From NCBI RefSeq assembly GCF_002257645.1, contig NZ_NQMO01000004.1, positions 124,001-188,000 on the forward strand: a stretch of DNA of 64,000 nt, written 5' to 3'. The stretch's first letter is position 1, and each line of letters starts with the position of its first letter. Positions 9,353 to 18,797 of this stretch are shown here, piece after piece. Origin of the DNA: Paenibacillus sp. XY044. Its GTDB lineage: Bacteria; Bacillota; Bacilli; Paenibacillales; Paenibacillaceae. Under the pieces are notes generated by a model, which searched no databases, had not been told where the DNA came from, and saw nothing but the letters and a program-made list of their open reading frames with translations. Made by a program: the position numbers and the translations under genes.

Positions 9353-10306
9353 ATGAGAGCGACGCGTAAAGCTGCCGCACTACAATTAAAGACTTCGGGC
9401 AAAAGTACATGGCACACGAGAATGATGAAGAACTGGCAGTTATATATATTTATTGCCCCGGCATTAATATATCTCTTGATCTTCCAATATGGACCGATGT
9501 ACGGCATTCAGATCGCATTCAAAAATTTCACTCCGTCCCAAGGAATTACGGGAAGCGAGTGGGTAGGATTTGAGCATTTCAATCGTTTTTTCCATTCCTA
9601 TTACTTCAAGGACCTACTGTGGAACACGTTAAGCTTGAGTTTATACGAGCTTGCCATCGGGTTCCCGCTTCCTATCATTATGGCTCTGGCCTTTAATGAA
9701 ATTCGGAACGGCTTTTTCAAGAAAAGCGTGCAAACGATTACCTATGCTCCGCATTTTATTTCGGTCGTCGTTATGGCCGGGATGGTCATTACTTTCTTGA
9801 CGCCGTCGTCAGGGGTCATTATCAAGCTCATCGAATTATTCGGAATCGATGCTCCGGCACTCCTGACCGACCCACGTTGGTTCAAGACGGTGTATGTATT
9901 ATCCGGCGTATGGCAGAGCACAGGCTGGGGGACGATCATTTATCTGGCTGCCCTTTCCGGAGTAGACCCGCAGCTGCATGAAGCAGCGATCGTCGATGGA
10001 GCAAGCCGGTTCAAGCGGGTGCTGAACATTAATCTGCCTACGATTGTTCCGACGATAACGATTCTGCTGATTTTGAACGTAGGCAATATTCTCGGTATCG
10101 GTTACGAGAAAGTATTGCTGCTGCAAAATCCGTTGAATATGAATTCCTCGGATATCATTGCGACGTTCGTATATCGGACGGGTCTTGTCAGCGCGCAATA
10201 CAGCTTCTCAACGGCCGTAGGCTTGTTCAATTCCGTGGTGAACGCTTTGCTGCTGATTACGGTGAATAAAATTGCCAAACGGACTAGTCAAACTAGCTTA
10301 TGGTAA
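9353..10306 (+). CDS. Carbohydrate ABC transporter permease 1 (LplB/YteP type)
   Basis: 317-residue inner-membrane permease with six hydrophobic segments; the first is near residues 30-48 (LYIFIAPALIYLLIFQYGPMYG). The EAA-type loop that contacts the ATPase reads EAAIVDGASRFKRVLNINLP (about residues 206-225). It pairs with the downstream permease and, by family and context, the lipoprotein at 15266 to import mannoside oligosaccharides. AAGGAGAGG precedes the ATG. First gene of an operon with 10332 and 11340, under the promoter at 9042-9112. No ATPase gene is near; a shared MsmX-like ATPase is likely. Confidence 0.9.
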   Translation: MRATRKAAALQLKTSGKSTWHTRMMKNWQLYIFIAPALIYLLIFQYGPMYGIQIAFKNFTPSQGITGSEWVGFEHFNRFFHSYYFKDLLWNTLSLSLYELAIGFPLPIIMALAFNEIRNGFFKKSVQTITYAPHFISVVVMAGMVITFLTPSSGVIIKLIELFGIDAPALLTDPRWFKTVYVLSGVWQSTGWGTIIYLAALSGVDPQLHEAAIVDGASRFKRVLNINLPTIVPTITILLILNVGNILGIGYEKVLLLQNPLNMNSSDIIATFVYRTGLVSAQYSFSTAVGLFNSVVNALLLITVNKIAKRTSQTSLW

Positions 10307-10331
10307 ACAGGAAGAAAGGAGGGGCTTATTG

Positions 10332-11243
10332 ATGGCTGCCGTTGCAATTAAGGAATCAAAGACAGACAAAATATTTCTGGTCATGAACTATTTGTTCCTT
10401 GGTATCGCTCTAATCGTTGTATTGTATCCTCTGTTGTACATTATCAGTGCATCGATCAGTGATCCGAAATACGTAAGCTCGGGGGAGATGTGGTTATTCC
10501 CTAAAGGATTGGATTTGAAGGGCTACAAGCTTGTATTTGACAACCCGAAGATTTGGACCGGTTACGGTAATACGATTATGTATACCGTGCTGGGAACGAT
10601 GCTGAACCTGGCTGTTACCTTGCCTGCCGCTTACTCTCTAAGCAGACCTGATTTTGTGGGTCGTAATTTTTTTATGGGATTGTTCCTGGTAACGATGTTC
10701 TTTAATGGGGGACTTATTCCAACCTACTTGCTGGTTAAAGGCCTTGGATTAGTGAACTCGGTAGGAGCGCTTATTCTGCCGACGGCCGTATCGGTCTACA
10801 ATTTGATTGTTGCCCGCACGTTCTTTGAATCCAGCATTCCCAAGGATTTGAATGAGGCTGCTTACATCGATGGCTGCTCAAACTTCAAGCTGTTCTTCCG
10901 GATTATTATCCCTTTGTCGGCACCGATTATCGCGGTTATGGCGTTATTCTACGGAGTAGGACACTGGAACAGCTTCTTCCCGGCACTGATCTATTTGAAC
11001 GATGAATCAAAGTATCCGCTGCAGATGGTCTTACGCCAAATCCTCGTTCTGCAGGAGATGTCAGCGGAAACGACGGGGGCAGCCAGCGGTGATGCCGCAC
11101 TGGCCATGAGTAATAAGGCGGAGATTGCCGCGCTCGTTAAATATGCCGTTATTATTGTTTCTACGCTTCCTGTCATCATCGTGTACCCGTTCCTACAGCG
11201 TTATTTCGTTCAAGGTGTTATGATAGGCTCTGTGAAAGGCTAA
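10332..11243 (+). CDS. Carbohydrate ABC transporter permease 2 (YtcP/YesQ type)
   Basis: 303-residue permease with about six membrane segments, the MalG-like partner of the preceding protein. The coupling loop is NEAAYIDGCSNFKLFFRIII. C-terminal PFLQRYFVQGVMIGSVKG is typical of the YtcP group. The ATG at 10332 follows GAAAGGAGGGG; an upstream in-frame TTG-type start inside the previous gene lacks a site. It is 25 bases downstream of permease 1, consistent with translation from one mRNA. Confidence 0.9.
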   Translation: MAAVAIKESKTDKIFLVMNYLFLGIALIVVLYPLLYIISASISDPKYVSSGEMWLFPKGLDLKGYKLVFDNPKIWTGYGNTIMYTVLGTMLNLAVTLPAAYSLSRPDFVGRNFFMGLFLVTMFFNGGLIPTYLLVKGLGLVNSVGALILPTAVSVYNLIVARTFFESSIPKDLNEAAYIDGCSNFKLFFRIIIPLSAPIIAVMALFYGVGHWNSFFPALIYLNDESKYPLQMVLRQILVLQEMSAETTGAASGDAALAMSNKAEIAALVKYAVIIVSTLPVIIVYPFLQRYFVQGVMIGSVKG

Positions 11244-11339
11244 GAGCACTCGACAGGTACAAGCTATATTCTTTTCTCTAATGGGATCAAGCTATAACAA
11301 CACTACAGTGAATTTCAAGATTTGGAGGGAATGACTTCA

Positions 11340-12362
11340 ATGAAGATTACCAGGCACCCTAACAATCCGATCATCGTTCCGGGGGGATTCGAATGGCGTA
11401 AGGTTACTGTTTTTAACCCTGCCGTAATTATCGATAACGGGAAATTCTATTTGATCGAGCGTACAGCAGGTTCATTGACTCCTTGCAAAAACTACCTTGG
11501 CTTGCTTGAGAGTGAGGATGGCGTAAACTTCACACATGTGAAGGACGAGCCGATCCTGACGCCGGACGAGCTTGGCTTCCCATACGGAAGCGTACAGGAT
11601 CCGCGTATTGTCAAGATTGACGGGACGTTCTACATGAATTATGCCTTGCGTCCTTGTGCCATGAGCTATTACCCAACGAATCGCGGCGTTCCCGAAAGAT
11701 CGATTCCTGAATATCCAGATGGGTGGGGAGAGCAGGAAGGTCATTGGCTAACCCGTTCATCCATTGTGAAGTCTACGAACCTAACGGATTGGGAATTCGT
11801 AGCGGATACGACCCCGCTTGACATTAATGACCGCGACAACATCCTGTTCCCGGAGAAGATCAACGGCAAGTATGTATTGCTTCGCCGTCCCGAGGAATAC
11901 ATCGGTGAGGAATACGGTACGGATAAAGCGGCAATGTGGATTACTTATTCCGAGGATTTGGTTCATTGGGAAGAGCCGAGGCTGCTTGCCAAGGCAGAGA
12001 ATCCTGCATGGGAATCCAGAAAGATCGGGGGTTCTACCCCGCCAATCAAGACAGACAAGGGCTGGCTCGTGCTGTACCATGGCGTAGATGATGAAGTCGT
12101 GTATCGCGTTGGAGCCATGCTGCTGGACCTGGACAATCCGGAAAAGGTGATTGCCAGAACGAAGAACTTCATTATGGAGCCTGAGACGTACTATGAGAAA
12201 TTCGGCTACCAAATACCAAACGTAGTATTCCCTACAGGAAACGTAGTGAAGGACGGCCTGCTCTATATTTATTACGGTGTTACAGATACGGCAATTGCGC
12301 TGGCTACAGTTCCGCTTGATGAACTGGTTGATCATATTCTGAACGAGTCCAGTTCATGGTAA
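11340..12362 (+). CDS. Glycoside hydrolase family 130 beta-mannoside phosphorylase
   Basis: 340-residue cytoplasmic phosphorylase of family GH130, which splits beta-1,4-mannosides with phosphate to give alpha-mannose 1-phosphate. Visible family elements: FNPAVIIDNGKFYLIER near residue 24, VQDPRIVKIDGTFYMNY near 86 (with the catalytic-region Asp), phosphate-binding-type arginines in LLRRPEEY near 180, and LYHGVDDEVVYRVGAMLLD near 245. Start at ATG 11340, 9 bases after GGAGGGA. Together with GH38 and GH125 this would dismantle the Man-beta-1,4-GlcNAc core after alpha-mannose removal. The exact acceptor (GlcNAc, glucose or mannose) cannot be read from the sequence. Confidence 0.9.
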   Translation: MKITRHPNNPIIVPGGFEWRKVTVFNPAVIIDNGKFYLIERTAGSLTPCKNYLGLLESEDGVNFTHVKDEPILTPDELGFPYGSVQDPRIVKIDGTFYMNYALRPCAMSYYPTNRGVPERSIPEYPDGWGEQEGHWLTRSSIVKSTNLTDWEFVADTTPLDINDRDNILFPEKINGKYVLLRRPEEYIGEEYGTDKAAMWITYSEDLVHWEEPRLLAKAENPAWESRKIGGSTPPIKTDKGWLVLYHGVDDEVVYRVGAMLLDLDNPEKVIARTKNFIMEPETYYEKFGYQIPNVVFPTGNVVKDGLLYIYYGVTDTAIALATVPLDELVDHILNESSSW

Positions 12363-12364
12363 CG

Positions 12365-12395
12365 AATAAGCCTTCCCGGTCCGGGAAGGCTTATT
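12365..12395. terminator. Bidirectional terminator between GH130 and AraC sensor gene
   Basis: A perfect 15-bp stem, AATAAGCCTTCCCGG (12365-12379) with CCGGGAAGGCTTATT (12381-12395), lies between two convergent genes and has A/T-rich flanks on both sides. Confidence 0.85.
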
Positions 12396-12397
12396 GT

Positions 12398-14719
12398 TTA
12401 TGCATTTTCTTGATTTGTGTTCTGCTTGCGATATTGCCCCGGCGTTTCTCCCGTCTCTTTCTTGAATTTGCGGATAAAATTCGGAGTGTCCAGATAACCG
12501 ACCTGCTCAATGATTTCCTTCAGTGGTGCATTCGTCGTTATCAGCAGCCGCTTCACTTCATCCATTCTTCTCTGCCAAATATATTGCGTGAACGTCATGC
12601 CGGTCCTGTCTTTGAATGTACGGCTTAAATAAGGTATGGATACGGAGTATTTCAAGGCAATATGTTCCAGACTGAGCGTATAGTCAGCGTACCGCTGATC
12701 CACGTAGGAGACGATATCATCGATCAGCGAAGGCTGATCCGACTCCGTATTCCGTTCAACTTGGTCGCAAATGCGCCGGGTTAGATCGGTTAATACGACT
12801 TCGAGCTCTTCAATCGTTGTATAGGCGGTATAATTGTCGAGACTCTTGAACACGTCGGTAACACCAAGCTCATGTGATGTGCTCAGCATGGAGTTCAACA
12901 AATCAGAGCAGATGCAGCGCAGCAGGGCGGGGGACAACGCCTCCTCCTTGATCTGTTTGATCATATCGTCGATGACCTGATTGGCGACGGTCTCATTTCC
13001 CTGCTTCAAACTCTGCTTAAGCTTAAGAAAAGATTTCTTTGGAATCCAGAAGGCCTCTGTCTGGGTAACGGAAATATCCTGAAGCTGCTCGAAATAGGTG
13101 ACTCGTCCGTTTACGCCGATGATCCGGTTATCTATGGCCGTAGCAGCCTCGATAAAGGATTGGTTCATACGGTCCAGATCGGGATACGGAAGACCGACGC
13201 CGAAATAGGGAACGACCTGGGCATTGTCGATAACGATGATCTTGATCGCTTCGATCACGGCTTCGATTCGCTTATGCACCGGTTCAGTGCTCTCGGCAGG
13301 CATAGAGACCAGTAAGGCGAACTGATTCTTTGTATTGAACTCGATACCGAAAATACGGGCTTCCAGATCCGGGAATTCCAGCTCACTGAGCATTTCCGGC
13401 ATCGGATGCCGGATGGATGCAACTTCATCGGCTTCTGCGGAGACGTCCCAGGCCAAAATAATGGATAAATAAAGTCCTTGTCCATTCGGATATTCCAGGC
13501 CTGAGCGGGTGATCATGCTCTCGATATCAGGATCGTTCGGCTTACCGTGCTTGAATAGCAGCAGAAGGCACTGGTTTCGAACAAAAGGAATCTGGTCATC
13601 GATTCTTGCGTTGTATTCATGAATCGTCTGCTTGATCCATTCCCATTCGTTCCGCGTGCGGGCATGAATATTTGCGTTCGGGCTCAGCTTGGTGAACTCA
13701 ATGATATCCTTGATCGGATGGTATTGCCGCTTGGCAAGAAGTATGGCAGCAACAACACCTGATATAACGGTAACCAGAAATACGATAAGGATTAATGTCT
13801 GGATATGCACCACTTTACTAAAGAACTGATAGCTCGGTATGGTGGTGACATAGCTCCAGTTGTTATCATTGGATTTGGTGGATACGACAGAGTGCTGTAC
13901 ACCGTTAAGTTTCATGTTGTGTATTCCCGGCTTCAGCGTAGACAGCTGATGAACAATTTCCGGAGAAATTTCGGCCTCGCGGTTGCTGGAGGACAAAAGC
14001 TGCCCGTCCTGAGTGAAAATATACCCGTTGCCGGAGAAGCTGTTCAGAATCGTATCCATGACCCCGGTAAATATCGTCTCATCGACCATATATACGACCG
14101 TTGCATTCGGATACAGGTCCGTTGGCTTGATCGGAAAGAGCATGGTCAAAGTGGAATTCTTACGCGAATTCACCGTTACATTTTCCGCCGGGCGAATGAT
14201 CGGCTGTTTGATCTCGTTCAGATCGCGGTAAATTTGCTTGCTATTCCAGTTATCGTAGCGATAAAGTTCACCAAAGACCAAATCGATATCGGCTAGTCCA
14301 CGGTAGGAATATATGGTGTCATCGTTGTGAAAATAGAGAAACAGATCGTCTAATATCCCGCTGTTCGCCTTGTAATTTCCAAGCGCTTGGATGGCTTCTA
14401 TGCTGTAGTACGAATCGTGAAACTTGTAGGAACTAAGCTTCTCGTCATAGGCAATTCTGCTTGTGATTTGCTGCAGTTCGTTCATTCGCTCATCGATCGT
14501 TATTTTGACCTGATTCAGTTGATTTAAATTGGTCTGCTCGATCTCCTTACGCAGATCGCTGACTGCGTTCTCATAAATCAATAGCGTTACGAAGGTTAAG
14601 GGGATCAGAAACATCAGGATATAGGATAGCGCATATTTAAGCAGCAGCTTGGATTTAAAGCCGTTCCAGGATAGACGAAACTTGGATTCAATAGATGACT
14701 TTGGCGTAATATTGGGCAT
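12398..14719 (-). CDS. Membrane-bound AraC-type transcriptional regulator (YesN-like sensor)
   Basis: 773 residues. A membrane segment near residues 27-48 (LLLKYALSYILMFLIPLTFV) is followed by an extracytoplasmic sensor region of Cache type to about 290 and a second membrane segment near 296-320. A cytoplasmic linker leads to a C-terminal AraC double helix-turn-helix (about 668-768; LSLEHIALKYSVSIPYLSRT, GYLDTPNFIRKFKKETGETP). AGGAGAG precedes the ATG. It lies between the enzyme/permease operon and the solute-binding gene, so it is the likely activator acting on the 27-bp boxes at 9042 and 15053. The link of regulator to box is inferred from position. Confidence 0.88.
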   Translation of the reverse strand: MPNITPKSSIESKFRLSWNGFKSKLLLKYALSYILMFLIPLTFVTLLIYENAVSDLRKEIEQTNLNQLNQVKITIDERMNELQQITSRIAYDEKLSSYKFHDSYYSIEAIQALGNYKANSGILDDLFLYFHNDDTIYSYRGLADIDLVFGELYRYDNWNSKQIYRDLNEIKQPIIRPAENVTVNSRKNSTLTMLFPIKPTDLYPNATVVYMVDETIFTGVMDTILNSFSGNGYIFTQDGQLLSSSNREAEISPEIVHQLSTLKPGIHNMKLNGVQHSVVSTKSNDNNWSYVTTIPSYQFFSKVVHIQTLILIVFLVTVISGVVAAILLAKRQYHPIKDIIEFTKLSPNANIHARTRNEWEWIKQTIHEYNARIDDQIPFVRNQCLLLLFKHGKPNDPDIESMITRSGLEYPNGQGLYLSIILAWDVSAEADEVASIRHPMPEMLSELEFPDLEARIFGIEFNTKNQFALLVSMPAESTEPVHKRIEAVIEAIKIIVIDNAQVVPYFGVGLPYPDLDRMNQSFIEAATAIDNRIIGVNGRVTYFEQLQDISVTQTEAFWIPKKSFLKLKQSLKQGNETVANQVIDDMIKQIKEEALSPALLRCICSDLLNSMLSTSHELGVTDVFKSLDNYTAYTTIEELEVVLTDLTRRICDQVERNTESDQPSLIDDIVSYVDQRYADYTLSLEHIALKYSVSIPYLSRTFKDRTGMTFTQYIWQRRMDEVKRLLITTNAPLKEIIEQVGYLDTPNFIRKFKKETGETPGQYRKQNTNQENA

Positions 14720-14937
14720 CGTTTCGTTCTCTCCTAAACTTTATCAACATATTGCAGTAAACATTATAATGTTCTGAATTGTATTATGGACGAAAAAATG
14801 ACGGCTGTAAAGGAAACGTATTCATGAAGAGGATTCCAGTCAACATGACTTGGCGAAATAGGGGTAGAGAATCTTTAAGACGAATGAGCAAAACGTTGTT
14901 CCTAGGTTTACGAGGTGCGGTAACGGGGATGCCAAAT

Positions 14938-14990
14938 ATGTAAAATTTACATGACAGCTCGTTTCACAAAAGACATTTATGAGCTATAAT
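14938..14990 (+). promoter_or_regulatory. Palindrome and sigma-A-type promoter between regulator and SBP gene
   Basis: ATGTAAA-A-TTTACAT (14938-14952) is a perfect palindrome. Ten bases further on, TTTCAC (14962-14967) and TATAAT (14985-14990) form a promoter with 17-base spacing. It points toward the solute-binding gene at 15266, upstream of the regulated promoter at 15053. It may give a second, independently controlled transcript. Nothing else was found in 14720-15052. Confidence 0.5.
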
Positions 14991-15052
14991 GGCATCCTGA
15001 CAAGCGGTCTTCGCTTCGATTTACGCGATTCTTCAGGTTTACCCGTGAAATA

Positions 15053-15124
15053 TGACAAGTTAAAATCGACATATTTACGCTTAGCGGTGACCTTGTATAA
15101 CATTACATTCTGTAAGCGTTAGCA
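15053..15124 (+). promoter_or_regulatory. Second copy of the 27-bp box with cre site, promoter of SBP gene
   Basis: Box 15053-15079 begins TGACAA and ends ACATATTTACG, agreeing with the copy at 9042-9068 in 23 of 27 positions by eye. TGTAAGCGTTAGCA (15111-15124) fits the CcpA cre consensus core. The gap between box and cre is 31 bases here and 30 at the first promoter. A weak -10 (TATAAC or TAACAT, about 15096-15103) lies between. A small stem GGCTTGAACAAGCC sits in the leader at about 15197. Confidence 0.65.
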
Positions 15125-15265
15125 AATGTTCAATCCAAAGCGTCCGTTTTGGTAAGCCCTTGCAAGCGCGAGCCAAACATAATAATACCGGGGGAGAGGC
15201 TTGAACAAGCCAAGATTCCTTCGCTTATTAATTTGGTCAATATACTCTAAGGGGAGGCAGTGAAT

Positions 15266-16846
15266 TTGATTAAAAAGAAGAAGATCTTCATGTCCATACT
15301 GGCGACGGTTATGGCCGTATCTTTGCTGAGCGGCTGCGGCAGCAACGGGGATGGAAGTTCCGCAAGCGGTGGCAAAGAAACAGAAGTGAATAAGGAAGGA
15401 TATCCAATTGTTAGCAAGCCGTTGACCTTGACCATTATGGCTCCTGACATGGGGATTCAGAACTGGAAGGACATGCCTGTAATGCAAGAGATGGAGAAAC
15501 TTACAGGCATTAAGATCGAATATCGCAATGCGCCGAGAGATAGCTTCGACACGAAGAAGAACCTCGTATTTGCCAGTGGCGACTATCCGGACATCTTCTT
15601 TGCGGCCAATTTGACTCAAGCTGAAGAATTGTCTTACGGCAGTCAAGGCATCCTGCTTCCATTGGAAGACTTGATTGATCAATATGCACCTAACATTAAA
15701 AAGGCGCTTGATGACAATCCGGATATCCGTAAATCGATTACGGCTCCTGACGGACACATCTATTCTTTACCGCGCCTTCAGCCTTATCAGCCATGGTATA
15801 GAAATCCGTTGTGGTATAACGGTAAAATGCTGAAGGAGCTTAACGTTACCAAGCTGCCTGAGACGACAGATGAGCTGTATAGTCTGTTGAAGCTTGCTAA
15901 GGAAAAGGATCCTAACAATATTCCTCTGTCTTCTTCTTCAGGAAACAGCAAGCTCAGAGATATCAGAACATGGATCTTGGGCGCCTATGGAGCGTACGAT
16001 GAAGAGCTCTATGTAGATGATCAAGATGTCGTTCACTATACGCCTGCAGAGGATGCATACAAAGGATATATTACTTTCCTCAACAAGCTGTGGAAAGAGG
16101 ATTTGATCGACCATGAGTCTTTCTCGCAAACCGATGACCAGAAGAAAGCCAAGATCAAAAATGACCGGGTTCTGTTGTTCTCCGATTGGAATGCATACAT
16201 GGCACATGGCGGCGATCCGAGTACAGAGGATCCCATGTTCAGTCCTGTGAAGAGCGATATGGTAGATCAGCCGGCAATCGCCAAGAACAAAGGCTTCTCT
16301 ACGGGTACCTTTGCGATTTCCAATTCGAACCCTAGTCCAGAGGCATCGATCCGTTGGGTCGACTACATGTACAGCCCTGACGGACAAATGATGTGGGACA
16401 AAGGACCGGAGGGTACGTTGTGGAAATATACAGATGATTCCAAACAGACGGTCGAATATTTGCCCGTACCTAACGGCGAAGACAGAGAGACCTATCGTTC
16501 CAAGATCACGCCTAACTTCGGTATACCTTCTCCGATGATCGTGCCTGATGAACCGGTTAAGGATGAATTCGCCAAGTGGGTCGAAAACGAATCCAAGACG
16601 AAGCTGCTTGACCGTGGAGCACGCGTGCCATTCCCTGCGCTGTTCTTGACAGAAGCGGAATCCTCTGAAGTTACAGCGCTTCGTTCCGATCTAAGCACTT
16701 ATGTTATGCAAATGGAAGCTAAATTCATCACAGGTCAAGAATCCCTGGATGGTTATGATAAATATGTACAAACCCTTAAGAAAATGGGATCTGACCGCTT
16801 CCAAGAAATCTATCAAGGTGCTTATGACCGCTGGAAGAAGAACTAA
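15266..16846 (+). CDS. Extracellular solute-binding lipoprotein for mannosides
   Basis: About 526 residues. The signal peptide ends in the lipobox LLSGC, so it is anchored to the outer face of the membrane. The mature protein has the LplA/YtcQ-type large solute-binding fold (FASGDYPDIFFAANLTQAEE, SYGSQGILLPLEDLIDQYAP). GGGGAGG (15251-15257) lies only 2 bases from a GTG at 15260 but 8 from the TTG at 15266, so TTG is preferred. Its promoter shares the box of the permease operon, which marks it as the binding component for that permease pair although it sits 4 kb away behind the regulator. Confidence 0.88.
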   Translation: MIKKKKIFMSILATVMAVSLLSGCGSNGDGSSASGGKETEVNKEGYPIVSKPLTLTIMAPDMGIQNWKDMPVMQEMEKLTGIKIEYRNAPRDSFDTKKNLVFASGDYPDIFFAANLTQAEELSYGSQGILLPLEDLIDQYAPNIKKALDDNPDIRKSITAPDGHIYSLPRLQPYQPWYRNPLWYNGKMLKELNVTKLPETTDELYSLLKLAKEKDPNNIPLSSSSGNSKLRDIRTWILGAYGAYDEELYVDDQDVVHYTPAEDAYKGYITFLNKLWKEDLIDHESFSQTDDQKKAKIKNDRVLLFSDWNAYMAHGGDPSTEDPMFSPVKSDMVDQPAIAKNKGFSTGTFAISNSNPSPEASIRWVDYMYSPDGQMMWDKGPEGTLWKYTDDSKQTVEYLPVPNGEDRETYRSKITPNFGIPSPMIVPDEPVKDEFAKWVENESKTKLLDRGARVPFPALFLTEAESSEVTALRSDLSTYVMQMEAKFITGQESLDGYDKYVQTLKKMGSDRFQEIYQGAYDRWKKN

Positions 16847-16854
16847 TAACAATC

Positions 16855-16894
16855 AAACATCCCTGATGTCGAGAATGACATCAGGGATGTTTTT
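16855..16894 (+). terminator. Terminator of SBP gene
   Basis: AAACATCCCTGATGTC pairs with GACATCAGGGATGTTT across a six-base loop and continues into a T-run. Confidence 0.88.
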
Positions 16895-17299
16895 GTAGTG
16901 GGGGAGTATTGTACCAAAATATTATAACGTTATATTCAAGTGTTCATTCCACACTTTTGGAGATGAAACCGGATCGGATGGTGTAAGTGAGTTGTAATCC
17001 CTCCACGCTGGCACGTGATTTAAGAGTGCTAGAAGATGGAGGGTAAAAGGCGTTGGAGGTCATGCTGATGGATATGTTTCCATGAACGGTGCATGTGGAG
17101 AGTGTGGCTATACTTGTCTTGAAAATATAGGGTTCTTTGCTAATGGGAAGTGTGGTTGACAACCAATTGACAACCACACTTTTTACTTATGATAATGAAA
17201 GGAGAACCGTACCATAAGTGACGGCGAAATTTTAAGGTGAGCTTACTGCTGTTGTAGTAATTAATAGCTATTTTGAATATAGTAGGAGCGATAATTCCA
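16895..17299. other. Intergenic stretch at the left edge of the AT-rich island
   Basis: No supported gene. A stem AAGTGTGGTTG (17148-17158) with CAACCACACTT (17171-17181) followed by TTT looks like a terminator reading rightward, though nothing recognisable precedes it. A 77-codon open frame on the minus strand (16944-17177) shows no start site or family features. Base composition turns A/T-rich from about 17.2 kb onward, which I take as the island edge. Confidence 0.4.
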
Positions 17300-18787
17300 A
17301 TGGCCGACTTAGTAATCTCAAATAACAATGTCACTATCGAAAAAACAGAGAATCCGATTGTATTTATATCTGATTTACATTTTGATTATACGAAAGGAAA
17401 ATTTAAGGCAAAGGCAGCTTCGCAAATGAAAGGCGATTTTATTTCATTTATAAAAGAGAGGTATTCGGACAGCATATTATGCTTGGCAGGAGATTTTTTC
17501 GATAGCTATAAAAAGACACTTTCGTTTGTGAAAGAGCTAGAAGAAAAACAAATAGAAGGTTTTTTCGTGCTTGGAAATCACGATTACTGGAACAATGGTA
17601 CAAAGAGTCATCAAGATATTATCAATCTGTTTTCTGATGAAACGCAAGATAATCAATATTTTAAATTTCTTGTTACGGGCCGCAAATACTATTATAACGA
17701 TATTTGTGTTATCGGAGATACTGGTTGGACGAGCTTTCGGCGTGGAAAGCGTCAAGTAACGCTGAAGAAGTTTATGGGTCTTCCGGATGCCAAAAAAGTA
17801 AAGGATTTTAGCCCTAAAAGGATTATAGCATTACACGATGAGTGGGTGTTCTTCGCTAACGATATATTAAACAAAGAGGAAAAGGTATTGATAGTTACCC
17901 ATTTCCCAATGGTTGATTTCACGAAAGAAGATAAAGACTGTTGGTGGAGTTCGACAACTGTACTACTCAAAGGTGACAATAGTTGGCGAGTATTTGGACA
18001 TACCCACAGAAGCGAGCAGCAATACAACAATGTTTCATCACAGCGTGGATACTACAATAATGATGTGGAAGATTTAGAACGAAAAGGGGTTAAGCAGTAC
18101 TCTTCCCATCACTTTGGGAAATTGGAAAAATCTATTGACCAACATAAAATTATTGCTTGGAGTAATTTTGAGTCCATATCTAAATTCCACTCTCCTATCG
18201 TTGTGTCAAACGCCAAAAGTGAAGTGGAATTAGTTTCAACTGTAAAACGAAGAGGGTATGTGCGGTGCGCTGCAAACAAGCATAATTTTGCAGTTCTCGC
18301 CAATTCACCGGAAGCTTATCTAAAAAGTGTAAAAGAAATAACTAATGGATATTTAAGAGATGCATATATTGGATTTATTCTTTCTGGAAGTATATCTAGG
18401 CAAGTGTTAGAAGCTATTTATCACTCAATTGCAATCATAGAAAGCGGAGATTTTTCAGACGTAAGAGCCTTTGTTACTGCAGCTGTAATAACTGGATATG
18501 TTTATAACAGAATGCCCTTGCATATAGAAGTAATGCGACCGTTGGATGACTACGATGTAATGAGATTTTGGTTAATGCTATTAACAATAAAGCGTTATGG
18601 AATTGACATGGAGTCGATTATTACTGTACGAAGTGACAAAAAGAACCGCATCACATTTTGCAACGTTGATATGTATTTACCAGCAGTAAACAACTTGTCG
18701 CTTAATGTAGATGAGGTGCAAATGTTGATGCAAAAAACACCGTTGTTGCCTCGACCAGTCGCATTATTAGAAAATCAAAACAAATAA
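17300..18787 (+). CDS. Calcineurin-like metallophosphoesterase with unknown C-terminal domain
   Basis: 495 residues from the ATG 11 bases after AGGAG (17284-17288). The N-terminal half has all five metal-binding motifs of calcineurin-type phosphoesterases: ISDLHFD, LAGDFFDS, LGNHDYW, VTHFP and FGHTHRS. The C-terminal 170-180 residues (from about 320) match nothing I recognise and are helical. No signal peptide, so cytoplasmic. Substrate cannot be told; homologues cleave nucleic acids, nucleotides or phosphoproteins. It starts the AT-rich island and is followed 11 bases after its stop by an attC-like palindrome, so it may be a cassette gene. A role in defence is possible from the neighbourhood only. 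Confidence 0.8.
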   Translation: MADLVISNNNVTIEKTENPIVFISDLHFDYTKGKFKAKAASQMKGDFISFIKERYSDSILCLAGDFFDSYKKTLSFVKELEEKQIEGFFVLGNHDYWNNGTKSHQDIINLFSDETQDNQYFKFLVTGRKYYYNDICVIGDTGWTSFRRGKRQVTLKKFMGLPDAKKVKDFSPKRIIALHDEWVFFANDILNKEEKVLIVTHFPMVDFTKEDKDCWWSSTTVLLKGDNSWRVFGHTHRSEQQYNNVSSQRGYYNNDVEDLERKGVKQYSSHHFGKLEKSIDQHKIIAWSNFESISKFHSPIVVSNAKSEVELVSTVKRRGYVRCAANKHNFAVLANSPEAYLKSVKEITNGYLRDAYIGFILSGSISRQVLEAIYHSIAIIESGDFSDVRAFVTAAVITGYVYNRMPLHIEVMRPLDDYDVMRFWLMLLTIKRYGIDMESIITVRSDKKNRITFCNVDMYLPAVNNLSLNVDEVQMLMQKTPLLPRPVALLENQNK

Positions 18788-18797
18788 ATATGCCGTC

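Noticed and set aside
16944-17177. 77-codon minus-strand frame at the island edge
   Set aside because: No ribosome site or recognisable motif; ends inside the terminator-like stem.
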